DNA from: Dromaius novaehollandiae
Lineage: Eukaryota > Chordata > Aves > Casuariiformes > Dromaiidae
DNA: 64,000 nucleotides
NCBI RefSeq assembly: GCF_036370855.1
Contig: NC_088102.1
Coordinates: 39,159,835-39,223,834 of the forward strand
Direction of reading: 5' to 3'
The stretch's first letter is position 1. Every line of letters starts with the position of its first letter. Made by a program: the position numbers and the translations under genes. Below are positions 34,487 to 49,400 of this stretch, in pieces. The notes beneath the pieces are model-generated. The model did no database searches. It was not told the DNA's origin and was given only the letters and a program-made list of their open reading frames with translations.

Positions 34487-37400
34487 GTAAGACAGCTTCT
34501 CCAAACTGCTCGTTGGTTGCTAAGGAAGAATAGCAGGAGTTAGATGCAAAATCTGCCAAGAGGTATCAATGCTGTCCCTTTTCAACTGTGGCTATGGTGT
34601 TGTAGATGCTCTTGTAATTTAAAAAGATTTCTAAGGAAAGTGTGAGTGGATGTTACCCTTCATGAAAAATCACAGCATAAAATAATGTTTGGTCAGAAAT
34701 GCATGTAAAATCACTTAAGTGTATCAAAGTCTATCCAAGTCTCTCAGCTGCAGGTACAGCAAAGCCTCAGCCTATGGTTGAAGAAGAAGAGAGTAGCTGG
34801 ACACTGTTGTTCTTGTAAGAAGTTTGTATCAGAAACTTCTGAAGTTAAAGGCTAACTTTTATTATGTGTCCATGGACTCTTTGAGTCAGGGCTTTTAAGC
34901 CAATTCTGAAAATGTTTTCAGAAAATTGGTTTTGGTGAACTGTTTTGATCACACTTTATACTACCCACAAGATAACAATTAGCAAAAATTTCAAGTCACG
35001 TTAGTACCCCTGATAACTCAAAACATTCTTTTTGAAAATATCTAGGATAAAAAAAAGATACTGTTAAAGAGAGAGAAAGTGTTATGGATCAAACACAGGT
35101 CCAAGCGGTAGAGGAACTTAGAAGCACATATATTTGGGCTTTTCTGAGAGATGGTGTTATCACGGTTACAGTCTCTGGAAGTCTTATTCTCTGAGGTCTG
35201 TGGGCTTTTATTTTTTTCGAAATGTTGACTGTTGTAATAGATGTAGTGTAATGAAAGGTCAGTCATTATAAAGTAGTAAGAGCCTGGTTTCTCATTTCTA
35301 CTGGATACAGTGCTGTTCTTGGAAAGGGAGGTGACAGAAATGAAATGTGACCTGTTTTCCCATTACATCACACCTTGAATCTATCCTTTAGTCTCCTGAT
35401 AACTAGTGTGGTGGAGGCTTTGGGGAGCAGTAGATTGTGAACAGCATGGAAGGAAGTGCAGTTCCTTTGTGTTACAGCACAGTTCGACTGAATGAATTGA
35501 AACATGAGAATATATCATGAGATCTTTACATAAAAAATTAGTTCAACTCTGTATTACCAGTGCTTCATCTATGCTTTGATGGACCTTCTTTTAAACATCT
35601 TCAAGGCTATGGCTACCTTCTTCTCCCTTTCTTGCAAACTTGCTAAGACCACTGCCTAGCATGTTAATTAAAATCATCTAAAGGTTTGTGGTATGTGTGG
35701 GTGGTTGTGTTTTTTTGTTTTTTTGGTGTGTGTGTTTTTTTTGTTTTCTTTTTTTTTTTTTTTTTTTACATTTCCTCATGAATGTTTTTGAAAGTCACCT
35801 GCTGTTTCTTTATATTTAGTTGTAAGTTATTTGGAAGTGGTGTTGAAGTGTTTATGTGGTTTATGTGTGTCTGTGCAGTTGGATCAGGGACTCCAAAACC
35901 ACTCAGGACTCCTGACTGCTTCAGGAATAAAAATCCATTATAAAAATTTTGTGGAACCAAAAATATAGTGCTCTGCATAAACAGTAATCAAATACTTATC
36001 AACCTGCTGTAATTTCTGCAATGTTTGTAAATGTGTGAACATTTTGTAAAGTAAGTTTATTGGGGTATCTGAAACTCTCTGAATTTCTTGATTCAGTTTT
36101 GCACTTGACTTTAAAAGTTAGGTTTTCTAAGGACCCATGCGTTGTGCTGATTTAAAAGAAGAGCTGAACCTCTTGGTAGATGGCTTTCATGCAAATACTA
36201 TCTAATCCTGGAAATACATAATTAGCTGTTAGAATTGTTTTGTTTAAAATAATTAACTAAGCGTTTGCAATGTGGATCATTTTAAACTGAAATGATTGTT
36301 TGGACTACATATTCTCTGGTTTGCAAAACATCTTATAGCCTCAGTGAGGAGAAAAATGTCTTGTAAGGGTCGAAGTAGGAAACAAAAATTAATGGTTTAC
36401 ATGATACACCCCAGATGCTGGCGAACAATAAAATTATTTACTAATTTTACATTAAGGCATTTCTGCAGAAAATGTTTTTTGCTGTGGAACCTATTGTTTC
36501 TGTTTTGATTTTTGTCTTATTTTCTGTCCTTTGAGTTAGATTTGAACATTCTTAAAAGTATGAAACTCCAGTGTAGCCAGGTGTCTGTGCTAAAAAGGTA
36601 CAGACTGGGCAGAACTTCACTTTGTTTATGTATGCAGATATGAATCCATTCAGCTTAGTCCTGATTTGCAGTACTCTTTTAGGCTAGCCTTGAGCCAGAA
36701 ACCAGACTGTGCCAGTTCTTGAGGCTCTCTCTTAAGTTGTAGCTGAAGAGCCAAAAAAAAAACCCAAACCCCAAAACAGAAGTTTGGATCCTTCGAGTGC
36801 CTAATAAACACACCAAGTGTTGACCGAAGTGGGGCTGTTTGCTATTGAAAGTAGGTGAAAGTTTCTGCTGGTGGATGTCAGAGTTTCAACGCTATGGAGA
36901 TTTAAAGCAAGAAACCAACATCGCTCCTGGTGAAACACCGAGCTGTGTTTTGAGAATTTGGGTTTTCTTTTGGAATAGAAATTTAAGATGTTTTCCTGTG
37001 AGATTTTCACACTATTTACTCTGTTGTTGTTTTTCATGAGACACATAGGTGTTTTGGTAACTAAATGGTTTATTTTTAAAAGATTTGATTTCTTGGACCA
37101 AACTAGATGAGGTCTACCCAGATGGGTTAAAGTCAATTATTAGATTGCTGTATCCATCATCTCTAAGCGTGCTGACTTTTCTTGAAATAGTAATTTGTCA
37201 GTGTGTGTTATTTTTGTAACTTTTTTTTTCTAAATCACAGATGTCCAAATTAAAGGAAGCAGTATTTGCAGTCATAATAAAACAGTACTACTTCTGACAT
37301 TTTGTTTTTGGCAGTTTGTGCGTGTGTGTGTGTGTATATATATTTAATGTAGAATGAGAGATTATGGTGCTGCAGTATAAACATCATTTTATTGTGCCTT

Positions 37401-40400
37401 TGAGATGTTATATTTTGGTATAACTGCTTTGAAAACCGTCGGTGTGGAAGGTCAGATCTTTATGTAGATTCCCACTGTATAACAACTTACCAAGTGTAGT
37501 TATTGTATATGTGACTGTACAGTGCCTGTTGGTGGAAAATTTACAAATATTTTCATCTCCTGCATATTACTACTTGAATTTTCCCCAGTGAAGTTTTAAA
37601 TGTTTCCTTATGTCATGTTTGGCATGCATTTAGAAAGCTAGTTGTAAGTCCTTCCAGAGCCTGTATTTCTTCTATGCAATTCTCACCTATTTAGGTGAGA
37701 TTTATTCAACTTGCATCATTACAGTGCATGAAGGAGAAGGGCTGCACAATAAGGATATGCTATGAGTGCTTTCCTGTTACTCAGACACTGGTCTTCAGGT
37801 CCTCAGTAGTTAACACTGGTATGCTGGTAGCACACAGGCATTTCGTTGTGCGTTCAAGATGATGATGGTTCTGCCACAAAGCAAGTGATACACAGTTAAT
37901 ATCAAGGTCTGAACTTCAGTAGTTACTAGGGGTGGTATGATAAGGGCTATTGCAGAGATGATTCTCGAGAGGGGGGAGAAACTTACTATATGGAGCAAAC
38001 TGTTTCCTTTAGGTACCATTAGATGTTTATGTAATTGGATTTTCAGTGCATGACTTTGCGACTACAATACTGACAAGCTAAAGTCAAGCAAACAAAACTT
38101 AATAGTAAATTGTTCTTAAATAGAAAAATAGGTACTGCAGTTGAGGGAGTTGTGGTGTCTCTCTAGGCTTTTTGTCCCAAATTAGAATCTTTCTAGAAAG
38201 ACAATCCTTACTATTAGTAGCAACCGTTTAGAAAAACTTTACCTGCTTTTGTTGTTCTTTAAACTTGCTGCAGAAACTTGATTTTCCTGGAATATGAACT
38301 GGCCTATTTTTCTTTATTTTACTATAAAAGTATTAGGTTTACGTAATGTTCTTTAAGGTTGAATTACAAATTTGCAACACTTAGCTAAAACTGAAATCGT
38401 CTCTAAAATCTATGTTTGCAGAGGGGAAGGGGGGGGGCTGCTGTGATCTGTAACTACCTAGAGAGTTGAATATCTTTTCATATTGCCCTAAAATGTGATA
38501 CTTTTACATTGTCTTTAACTCCTTTTAAAATGCTACTGAAAGGCTTAAAGGTGGTAGTAAAAATGATAAGCCCTATTCTGCATTTAAGGTCTAGTAATGA
38601 GGGAGAGTAGAGGAAGATTTTTCCTTCCTGAAGATGATACTTATTTTATGCTTGCTTGCAGGAGAGGTTAAAGTTGGTGACTGTTCTGGGTGCTGGGCTG
38701 CTGTGTGGAACTGCCTTGGCTGTCATTGTGCCGGAAGGAGTACATGCACTTTATGAAGACATTTTGGAGGGTAAGAACCAAAACCATGTTCATGCTCTTG
38801 TTCAAGATAACTTAGGTTGTGGTGTGATGATACACTAGGGCATGTTTCTAGGTTGTTTAGCATGAGATGGAAGAGTGAGGGGTCACAGCAGCATGATGGA
38901 AAAGCCAGCATAAAATCACAAAACTTTCATAAGCACAATACTGTATGTTAATGGCGATTTGACAAAGAAATGTGGTCAGGCTGTGGATCAGCTTACTATT
39001 CCTGAGTGATCCAGTCATTTGCAGGTCCAGTGTACCGTACTGTTCATGGCCTTTTATGCCAGGTCATGTATAGTGTTCCGTATTCTGAGGAGAGTTAAAG
39101 TTTAACTCTCACTGGAACCTCAAACAGGAGGCATAAAGATGCCTTTGGGAGAGAATGATCTTGTCGGTTATTTGCTGTTGCTTTCTGTGGTTTAGATCAC
39201 TTCTGGTTACAGCAACAGCTGTGTAATAATAGAAGTGTTCTATAGATCTGTGTGTACTTCCCTTATAAGAGATTCTTCCTTTGAAACTAAAAGACTTGAA
39301 GCATGGTTAGTTTCTTATAGCTATACAGAATGAACACTGGATGACTGATACCCTTATTGCCCACAGCAATTTATTGGCTTTTCTGATGGGCCTTGCTGGC
39401 CCAAGGCAGAGGTGCTTCAAGAAGTGATTCAGGAAGACATCAAACACCCGTTCTCAGCTATTCAAGCAGTTTCATAGCAGCCCAAGTTCTTATTTTTTCT
39501 CCTTGGCTTTAATTTTCTGCTGCTTAATATATTGAAATAGCTCAATGACAAGACTGAGTGTTGGTACAAAAAAAGGGGTGGAAACACATGGCTGGGGTTA
39601 GGTAGGAAAGGTGAAACTGCAGCAGCCAGCAGTCAGGTGTTGTTAGGCAGCCATGGAATCTCCGTTGAAAATGGACTGAGGTTGTAATTAAGTTCTGTTA
39701 ATACACTTGGCTGAAAATTGTGGTTACATAGGGCTAATTCACAGGGTAGGAGGCATTTCTGTTTTGAGTGGCAGGATCCATCATAGGTAGATGCCAGCTA
39801 CATGTGTGAGCTGCCAACTTTACCTATCCAGTTCTAGTCTGCTGCCACCAGTCTTTCAGATAACTTCACCTCTAATGAGTAGCTTAAAGCTAATGGAGAT
39901 AACGTGTCCGGCAGGGGCATCAGCATGGGGCACGTCTTATACCTAGAAGTCTTGGAAAACATCAGTTTATGAGGTTATGACCTTATTTTTAATAGCATGG
40001 GCTCGGTGCATCTGTTTGTTGGAGTGGACTTTAATTACTGCTTAATCTTGGAGTGTTTGTGCTATTACATTACCATCGCATGTGTAAGATTTTTCAGTAT
40101 CTGAACAGTATACCGAAAACAACTTTGTTGTTCAATATACTTGAAAACAAACAGCAGCAACTTATTAGTCTCAGGGAAAAGACCTATAAAGTTGAGGCTG
40201 TAGTGAACTCCGCAAATGTGTCTGATGCACCATTGTTTCTAGTCTTTGATAGAAAGTCATAATCCTCTAAGTTGGTTAGCTATTTTTTCTTGTTTCTATA
40301 CCCTTTTATATATAAAAGTTTTTTTATTATTTATTAAAAGAAATAATTTCTTTTTAGTGGTAGGTTTTATTTTAGCCTGCTGTACTTTCCACTGATTTTA

Positions 40401-43400
40401 TATGTTCTAGTTACATTTAAAGTAAACAGAAGATAATATATAAAATCATCCATGATTAAGAAGTGAAAGAACCTCTGATTATGCTTTTATACTGTATCGT
40501 AATGCATGCACTGTAATGTAGGATCTCTAATGGGCTGTAGTTGTGGGTTTGCTCTTCATTCCATTTTTAAATCTAAGTAGACTAAATTCTCTTCTAATGA
40601 TATGGCTAGCAATACATACAATTACTGAGAACTGTATATTTTTTCACTAAATGTGGTATACTGTTCATATATCACATCTACATCCAGCTTAAGAACTATT
40701 AAAATGTTAAGTTATATAGCATTTATATTTGGAGAAAAAAGGTACTTCCCATTAGTGCAGTAGTAAAGTCAGATATAAGAACCTAGGAAAACCTAATCTG
40801 TTTTGAGAGTAACTTCAGACTCATTTCCCAGCTAAGTCTCCTGACTAAAGCTGGTCTGTCTATAAAGAAAGGTTTAAATAACATTGAGAATGATCTGTTT
40901 CAGGTAATTCTATTTTCTGATGTCCTACTTGAAGTTTGATTTCCTCTAGCCCATTGCACTTGCAAATCAAATGCTAAGTTTTTGTCTTCCTCTGTTGAAG
41001 AAATGAGAGAGCTAGACTTCTTATATTGCAGAGAGATGAAATTCACAGATATTAGAGATTTAACTACAAAAATTTAAATGTCTTTCTTGCAGAAGTAAAG
41101 TATTCAAAGCTAAGCTTGGCTCACAACTTCACAGCTTTTGGTATGTTTGCAATGTCACGCATTCATGTAAATTAAATCTAGAAAGTTATCTAAAGAGACA
41201 CTGAGGCTTAAGCCTGAATGTAATTATTTTTATTTATACAGGTCTTGTGTTTGCCCAATTCTAAGTGTGATTTTACTCTGAGGTTGCTTGCTTGTAATCA
41301 AAGCAGGATTGTCATTGATATAAAATTGTCATTTACTATTACTTCTGTATTTTACCTTTGCTATCTTATGGGGGTGTATTAAAATGACTGATTATAAGGG
41401 ATGTTGCTACAGTACTATATACATCACTTTGGAATGACTTCATCTTGTCTTCATAATGTCTGTGTTAACAAGGTTCTTATGTATTTTAAGGTTTTACATA
41501 CATCTTAAAACAAAATCACGGTTTGCTTTCAGGAAGTCTTATTTACTAAAATAGGGCAGGAAACAATTTATTGAAAGTTCTGCACCTCCAGTTTTTGGAA
41601 AAATGAGGACGCTGTGGCAGGGGGGTCTTTGATTTTTATGTAAGTGATTGGAATGAGAACTTTCAGGCAATGATTATTATTTGATCATAAACCAAAGTAA
41701 ACTTCCTTGGCAACTTCAGTTCTTTGCTTTAATGGGTGAAACTGGGTAACTACTGTCAAAAAGGTTGCCCCAGATAACACACCGTGTTTTGTGGCTTGAT
41801 ATAATCAGAAGGAATGTTAACAATATTGTTTGATCTGAAGTTATGTTATAGATTAATCCTGTTCAGTAAAGATATGTTTGTGAAATCTCACTGAGGCTGC
41901 CAAGCCTTCTTGTAATTTTCTGTTTATAGCAGTGGGATTGTATGATTATATCAAATCCAAGAAGATGTCATGCAATAAGACTTTGCTAGAGTAAGTCAAG
42001 TTTTTAATGTTAATATCTAAAACTTCTGAAGAATGGTTGTCAACCAAAAAGCCTCCCCACAATTAAAATTTTACATTTGTCACTTAAATCAAAGAAGTTA
42101 GGAAAGCCCTAACATGTACTGTTCTCCCCTTTGGTTTTGGGTTTGTTTTTTTTTGTTGTTTGTTTCTATTCTTGTTGTTTTAAAGGGATAAAAATGTGTA
42201 AAAGGTACATTTAAAAAAAAGTAAGCTGAGTAACAGTGTATCTTGAGTGAACCTTAAAAATACAAAGTTGAAACAAAAAAGAAATATTTTTAGTGTAGAA
42301 TTGTAGTGACTGTAATAATAAGTTGAGACATGAATGGCCTTACCTTGATTCAGGTAGAACAAATGAGCTCTTCTGAAGTCAAACACCTTTCCAAAGCTAA
42401 ATGATGATTCCCTCAAAACCAGTGTCTATTCCAATATTGAGAAAATGTTCTTTGCAGTCTGACCAATGAAACTATCTAGTTGATACTAGTTTCTTCTAAT
42501 GTATGCTAGTCCTTTTAGTCTTCTTACACTTAAATGCTGTGATTAAAGTAACACTAAAATCAGTAGTTGTTTCGAGTAAAAATTTTTAAGAATTTTCAAT
42601 GGATAATCAGTGCTGTTCAGTACTGTAATCAAAGTGTTGCTGTTCTGTGAAATAGTAAGAAATACAAAGTTAAATGAAGCAGGGGTTTGTGTGTGTTATT
42701 GTTTCAAGTCCTTTTGAAGAAGTGTTTTTTCAGAAAAGATTTTTGAAACCCAGCAGTTTAGCTGGTAAATACGATCAAGCAAGGATACTATTTCAAACTT
42801 AAAGAAGAATGTAGAACGGATACATGGGAACAAATGATCAATACATAAGAATTGATAAGGTAATGTGGACTGAGTAAAGGTAACAGAGAGGAAAGTGTAA
42901 GATGTGATGAAAAATGCCATAAACTGAATGGCTTCCTCTTAAAAAAAACAAATTAACAAACAAAAAACTCTGCCTGAGGCATGACTGAATGCCTGTGCAT
43001 AGTGTGATCCCTTTCCCTCCTTCCCCAAGTGATTTGTTGAAAGATCTGCTCAAGTAAGAGGAACGCTGAGGCATCCTTGTCTTGTCAGGGATGTCCAGAT
43101 GTCTTTTCTGGTGATCACTGATCACAAGAGACTGTTAGCACTTAGTTCACTCAGATCTTAAGAAAAGAGAAAGTGTAGTTTTTGAGCATTTGGACAAGAC
43201 AGAGTCCTTGTGTTTACAGATTATATTGCACTGCTAAATGGTAGTTTGTGAGGGGGTAGAAACAAATGTGGCAGCTGCTTTCTTATACTGGACTGTGATG
43301 CACGTGTTCTGCAGGACACTGGAGCTTTGCAAAATGATATTTCCATTTTTGATTTCTTATTTTAAACCAAATTTCTTTTAAGAGTTTCCATGGAAATGCA

Positions 43401-46400
43401 AAAGGGTTGCTTCTGTGACCAACCATATTCTCTAAGTGTGGAGGAAGGGCAGGAGACTTTACTAGAATAATTATAATTAAAGATTGTGGTTTGGTCTAGC
43501 AGAAAAACAAAAACCAGAACTCTTTCATCATAGGGCCTTAAAGAGGTTTATATATATTAATTGAACCTGCCAAACATAGTTGTAAGCGTCGTCCCTGTTC
43601 TGGAACGGAGGCAGCTTGCACTGAATGGTAGTTTGGGGCCTCCGTGTAGCATGCATCTCAAACATCTGACTTAGCTTGGGGTATCAGATAGGAAAATAAA
43701 TCTACTGTGTGTGTTCCCTCATTGGTAACACTTAAATAATACCTATCCTGTATAAAGGGCCTTAGCTGCCATGGAAGTACAACTGTTACGTCTTATTATA
43801 CCAGCTATATTTTTATTGTATGCTGAGGAGCATAAAAATATCTGTTCTGAATCAGCCACAGGACTGTCTAGCCTGATATCTTGTCACTGCCAGGTCCGTA
43901 AGGGAACAGAAAGATCATAAGATTCAGGTGAGCACAGTGTGGAAACCAAGAAGTGGAATGTGCACTGTGTGCTAGGTGGTCATCAGGGACTTAATTCAAA
44001 CTTCCTTATGCCTGACCTGTGCTAGTGCCTCGTAAAAATCCTCCTAAGAGTGTTTCCCTATCTTGTTGGTAGAAGGAAAGCTTAGATATGATTCTGTGCT
44101 TGTATCAGCTGGAAGCTACCCCAACTTTGTTATTTTTTTAGATCTCTTTCACATGAAAATACTAAGGCAGCTCTCCTCAGTCTTTGGCCAGTACTGAAAA
44201 AGCTGTGTTCTTGCAGACATTGTCTGCCCTGTGTGTCAGACTGGATTGCAGAAGTAGTGGCTGCCCGTAGTCATGAGCAAGTTTGGAGGATTTTGTGGAT
44301 GTTGGTTGGGAGCCATTAGGTGAAAGACTACTGAGAATGTTAAGTGCACCTTCCAGAAAAATCTTCCTCTTCCTCTTTAAACCCATATAAATTCAGATAT
44401 ACACTCATTGATGAGCATTGAAATTGGAAATTTTGTGCAGTGAGGGTTTTGCTTCTGATGGCTCATGACTAAAAGTATAAAGATCACAGTAGGGCAAATG
44501 ACAACCTGTAAAAGTTAGTAAAATTGCATTACATTTCTGCCTTCTAAAAGTCATTGTGGGTGGAGACATTTGTCAGTATTACTAACCTATGAAATATTTG
44601 AAAAGCAGTTTTGTTTGCTGAAGATGCTGAAGACATATGCGAAGAGCAGACAAAAGGAGGTCAACCAAGCAAATGCATGCTGCCCTAAGAAACTGGGCTA
44701 ATAAAGACTTTGCATGATGACTTGTGTATTAACCAAGAGTGAGTGAGTAACACTTTCAGCAAAGGAGAAAAAAAGCAAGCATGCCACGTATAGGCCCCCT
44801 GCCTCCTAATCTGTGTGCTTGCTTGCCACAGGGAAACATCACCCAGCAAGTGAGGTGCAGCATGCGATGGAGTCTGAGAAGGTAGCAGAAATCCCGGTTG
44901 TGCATGAATATGGCCGTGACCATTCCAGGTTGCATGCCTACATTGGTGTTTCCCTTGTCCTCGGCTTCGTCTTCATGCTGCTGGTGGACCAGATAGGCAG
45001 CTCTCATGTGCACTCTACAGATGGTAAGTAAAGATGCACTTTAATTATACTTGCTAATCAGTCTTTATTAACAAGATGCAATTTTTCTGAATGCTGCTGG
45101 GATTTAATTTGACCAGTCATGTTAGGAGCTTCTGTTAAGAGAGGAGCTGAGTTTCAGTAGGTGCTGTGCAAGCATAAAGCAGGGTCTGTGTGTAATGCTT
45201 GTGCTGGAATATATGTCCTGGAATCCAGCAGAATTTGAGTTTGCTTTGCTAATATGAATTAACTGTAGAGCCCATACAGTGTGGGGATGGAGGGTGACCT
45301 GGCACTTGAGTTATTGTCTGTTTTACAGTATCGCCCATAGGGGATTTATTTGGCTTTCCAAAAAGAACTTCAGGTTAGTCTTATCTTCCTTTGTTTTTTT
45401 CCCTACTTAATTGTCATACGCTGAGGTAAAATTTGCAAAGAACAAAAAGTTGCCCTAAGTAAGACTGCAAAAATTGAATCAATAGCTAAATGTAAACTCT
45501 GGTCTTTTTTAACTGCACAGCTAGGTCCCACACTAGGCTACAGACTCACTACTTTGTGCAAAGTGCATAGGTTTCTCAACTTCACTGCAAGTTTCTTGAA
45601 ATACCCACAGTTGCCATTGTTTCCTGCCTTTTCCTGTGGCTTCACTTTCAGGCTGTAGTCTGACATGCATTTAAGAGGCACTGTCATCAAAAGAGGTAGT
45701 TATTGCCTCTGACTGCTCCTTCTGTCCCATGTAGTCTTCTCTGATGGTAGAATCTGCCCCCCCAAAACTAGGGAACTGATGTAGATGGAGAAGTAGAATA
45801 AAAAAAGGGGGGTAGGTATGTGCGTGTTAGTCAGACCCTTGGCAGTTCATTGTGCAGCAGTGCAAATGCTTGTATGGGGTCAGTGGGGTGGGAAGGATGA
45901 GAGGTCAGTGCAAGGGCTGTTCATGCTCACGCTGCTGGAGAAGGGTAGATGGAGCCATGGCCTTGGCTAGCTTGTTTTCATAGCTTTTCAAAGAAAACCT
46001 TGGCAGGTAGGGTGGCAGGGCACTCAGATAATCAACTTTCATGAGAATCTGTGTACAGATTATGACCACTTCCAATGTCTCTGATCAGAGCAAACAGCAG
46101 AAAATTGACTGTTTTTCTTGATCTGTGTTAGAGGTACACACTATAAAATAGGATAGTAAGTACAGTGTTGTCTGGCCTGTGTCTCTGACACAGAAAATGC
46201 AGTGGTGTTCTTGTAATTTTTATTAGGTAGGTTTAAGAAATGCTCTTTCCTCATTTGAACCAATGTCTGGTAATTTTATTATCTCCAAGTGGTTAGATTT
46301 TACTTTCTCTAAACTAGAAAAATTCTGTATGCTGGAAAGGAGGTATGAAGTTAGATGAGACTGTCTCTTTGAGTTTGTCTAGTTCTGGGCAATCTAACAA

Positions 46401-49400
46401 ATTTAAAGGAAATGCAAGAGGAGAACTTGAAAAAACATTCTTGTGAATGATCTCCTCCTGTTTGACGTGAGTGCACAGTCACGATCATCCAACAGGAGCT
46501 TTTGCAGTTACTCAGATAGGCTTCCCCTGGTGCAGAGGACCTATCTGACTGAAAAGAAAACATTAGTGTTTAGCTAGGTCACTTTCCTGATCTGATGAAC
46601 TGTGTGACTGCATGGGTGCCTGGGCAGGGATGCTAGTGGTGGTAAGAGAACAACTGGAGGAGGGGGCTGGACAGGAGGAAAGGAACAGGACTTTCTGGCA
46701 GCAGTACAGATTTGTTTGATTAAAGAAGCTTTGTCAGTGTGCTTACATTAAGCTTTCTCAACACTAGTATACTAAGTAATAGCTGTTCAGCTATTTGGAA
46801 TTAATCAGTTGAGGAATTGGGTGTTTCTGTTCTTGTGTAAGACCTATCCCTCTCATTCATTGTGGTGATTCTTTGCAGCTATTTCACTGTTGATTGCATA
46901 GCAGTGGATGTTATCCTGTTGTGCTGTGTAATGAGTTAATTTGCAAATGCGGTCAGAACAGTTACCAAACAATTGCAGATAAGACACTGGATCTAAAGCA
47001 GCACTGGCTGCATTTCTTTTTCTGTGGTGTATAATGTTGGAGGAAAATCTTTGCAACTGTCCTCATGGCAACAAGTAGAATTTATAGCTTACTAGAAATT
47101 GCCAGAGAACCAGTGTAACAGGCTGCCCAAGACTGTCCCATGAAGGAAAAGACCAAAGTCAGGCTACGTGGGCAAAACATGTGGGAACAGCTCTGGATTC
47201 TGGTGATGCATAACTAGCCTTTTCTCCTCTTGGTAGCACGGGACTTTGAAATTTGGTTTTAGGAAGTTAAGAAAAAGAACTGTAGCTGCCTATGTCAATG
47301 ACCCTGTAAATTGCAAATAATAGTCTATGATCCTGCTACTTTTTGCTGAAGGAACATAAGGTGGTTTGGTAGTGTTAAGTATTGAGCTATTTTATAGTAA
47401 ATCTAATGCAGAAATGCAAAAGATGAATTGGTTTGCAATTCTTATATAATTGATTAAGCTGCTTATCACACCTAGAGAACACATGCAGTGGTATCTTATA
47501 AATTTTGTTCCAGTATAATTTGTGTATTTGCTCTCTTTAATCTTTAATTTCGTAATGACCATTTCAGATCCAGAAGCTGCAAGATCGGGCAATTCCAAGA
47601 TCACCACCACATTGGGATTAGTGGTCCATGCTGCAGGTAATGTGCAACCTATTATTAGAACTTAGGAAGGACTTCTGTTGCTGTGTGGCTTGTCTTTAGC
47701 CTATAGAAACACATGCATTTTAAATTGCATTAGTATTAACAAATGAAAAGAGCCATGAGGACTGTTTAATGTTAAAATATACTACATTGCACACCTTTAT
47801 TAACCTTGAATTACCTCTTTAATAGTAAGGCTGTAGGTTTGAACAGCTTTGAGAGCATAGAGAATCCCTTTATGTTTTAACTGGTAAATTAAGAGTTATG
47901 CAGAGATGGTTTTGAAAGTTGATGTTTTCTCTCCTTTATTTTTCCCTTCTGAAAACTTGCTGTGTAGTGCTCACTGTCTCCCTCTTCTGTTCCTTTGGCT
48001 GCTTTAGCTGCTACATTTCAATACATGAAAATACGTTCGATATGTAGTGTGAAACCCCTTTGGATTTGCTATGTCAGTTGAGCTGTGGAGTTTTTTTTCT
48101 TTTTTAAGGAACATCCTGTGATAAAGGAGATTTGTGGGGTGCAGTACAAACATTTCACTGAAACTCATTTATGCTGAATTTTGTTACTCTCTCAATATTA
48201 TTGCAGTCAACACAAATTCATTTTGTAATTCTTCATTATGCATTTATAAGAAAAGTGTGATGCTTTTTAATCTCCCCTGTTGAAAGTGTACAACATCTTT
48301 TTCAAAGATCAAAAGATGTTGTTTCAATAATAAAGTGTTTGTATGTAAAGGACTAATAGAATCCATTTCCTGTTTCATGGATATAGTATCTTTTTGTTAA
48401 ATGGTACAATAATATTATTTTAGGTATTCATTTAAAAGCAATAATTTAAACTACTTTAATGTTGAGAATCTAAAACAGCTTTTTTGCGTTTAGATAGGAA
48501 GCAACTTCTATAAAGAAGACTAAAATTACAGAACTTGTTACCTGATTCTATTCTGTCACAATGTGTCAATACTGAATAGATTCTCAGTTCTACCTTTGTT
48601 CTTATGGAAAATGAGACGGCTTCTGCTGAGGGTTGTCTGAAATTCTGAAGTTGTCATGGCTTAAGAAGTGAAGGGGAGCGAGCGATGTTTTGGGCTCATA
48701 GTATTAATGGCTTTTTGAGTAACAGGACTTTTCAACTCATCATGCTTGGTACTGTCAGCCATTGAAAAAAAGCTGAAAATTATGTGGATGAATAATCAAT
48801 GAACTTGCACTCTTTTTTTTTCAGCTGATGGTGTTGCATTGGGTGCAGCAGCTTCTACTTCCCAGACTAGTGTCCAGTTAATAGTGTTTGTTGCAATTAT
48901 GTTGCACAAGGTAAGTCATGATCCAAAAGTCTGTTCTTTAAAGGCCTCTTAAAGCATACAGAAATTCTTAAAGATCTTAGTTCCCTTAGTGATGTAATAT
49001 GGAAGTGTGTTCTATCATTGAAATGAACAGAGCAGTAGTACCACTTGAAGGACCAAAGAACACTGGTATGATGTGTGGCTGGATATCAAATGGAGGATGC
49101 AAAGTCTGAATGAGGTGAGGATGAGAAGGACTTCCTACTGCCTGCCGTGGAAGAACAGTTCATTAGGAAATGTGGCAGCTTCCTGTTGGCTTTTTCTGAA
49201 ACTAATCAAATTAAAAAAAAAAAAAAAGACCAAATGATTATTACTGTTCCAGGAGATGAATTTGAAGTTCTGCAGGGTGAACCACAGGAGCATATCCCAG
49301 TGTATTTGTTCAAGGAGAAAAAGCAGCTTTATGCTGGTGATGACAGTTCTTGCCTCTGTGATGTTACCAAGAAAATGGGGAAGATGTGTGGTTTTTTTTG

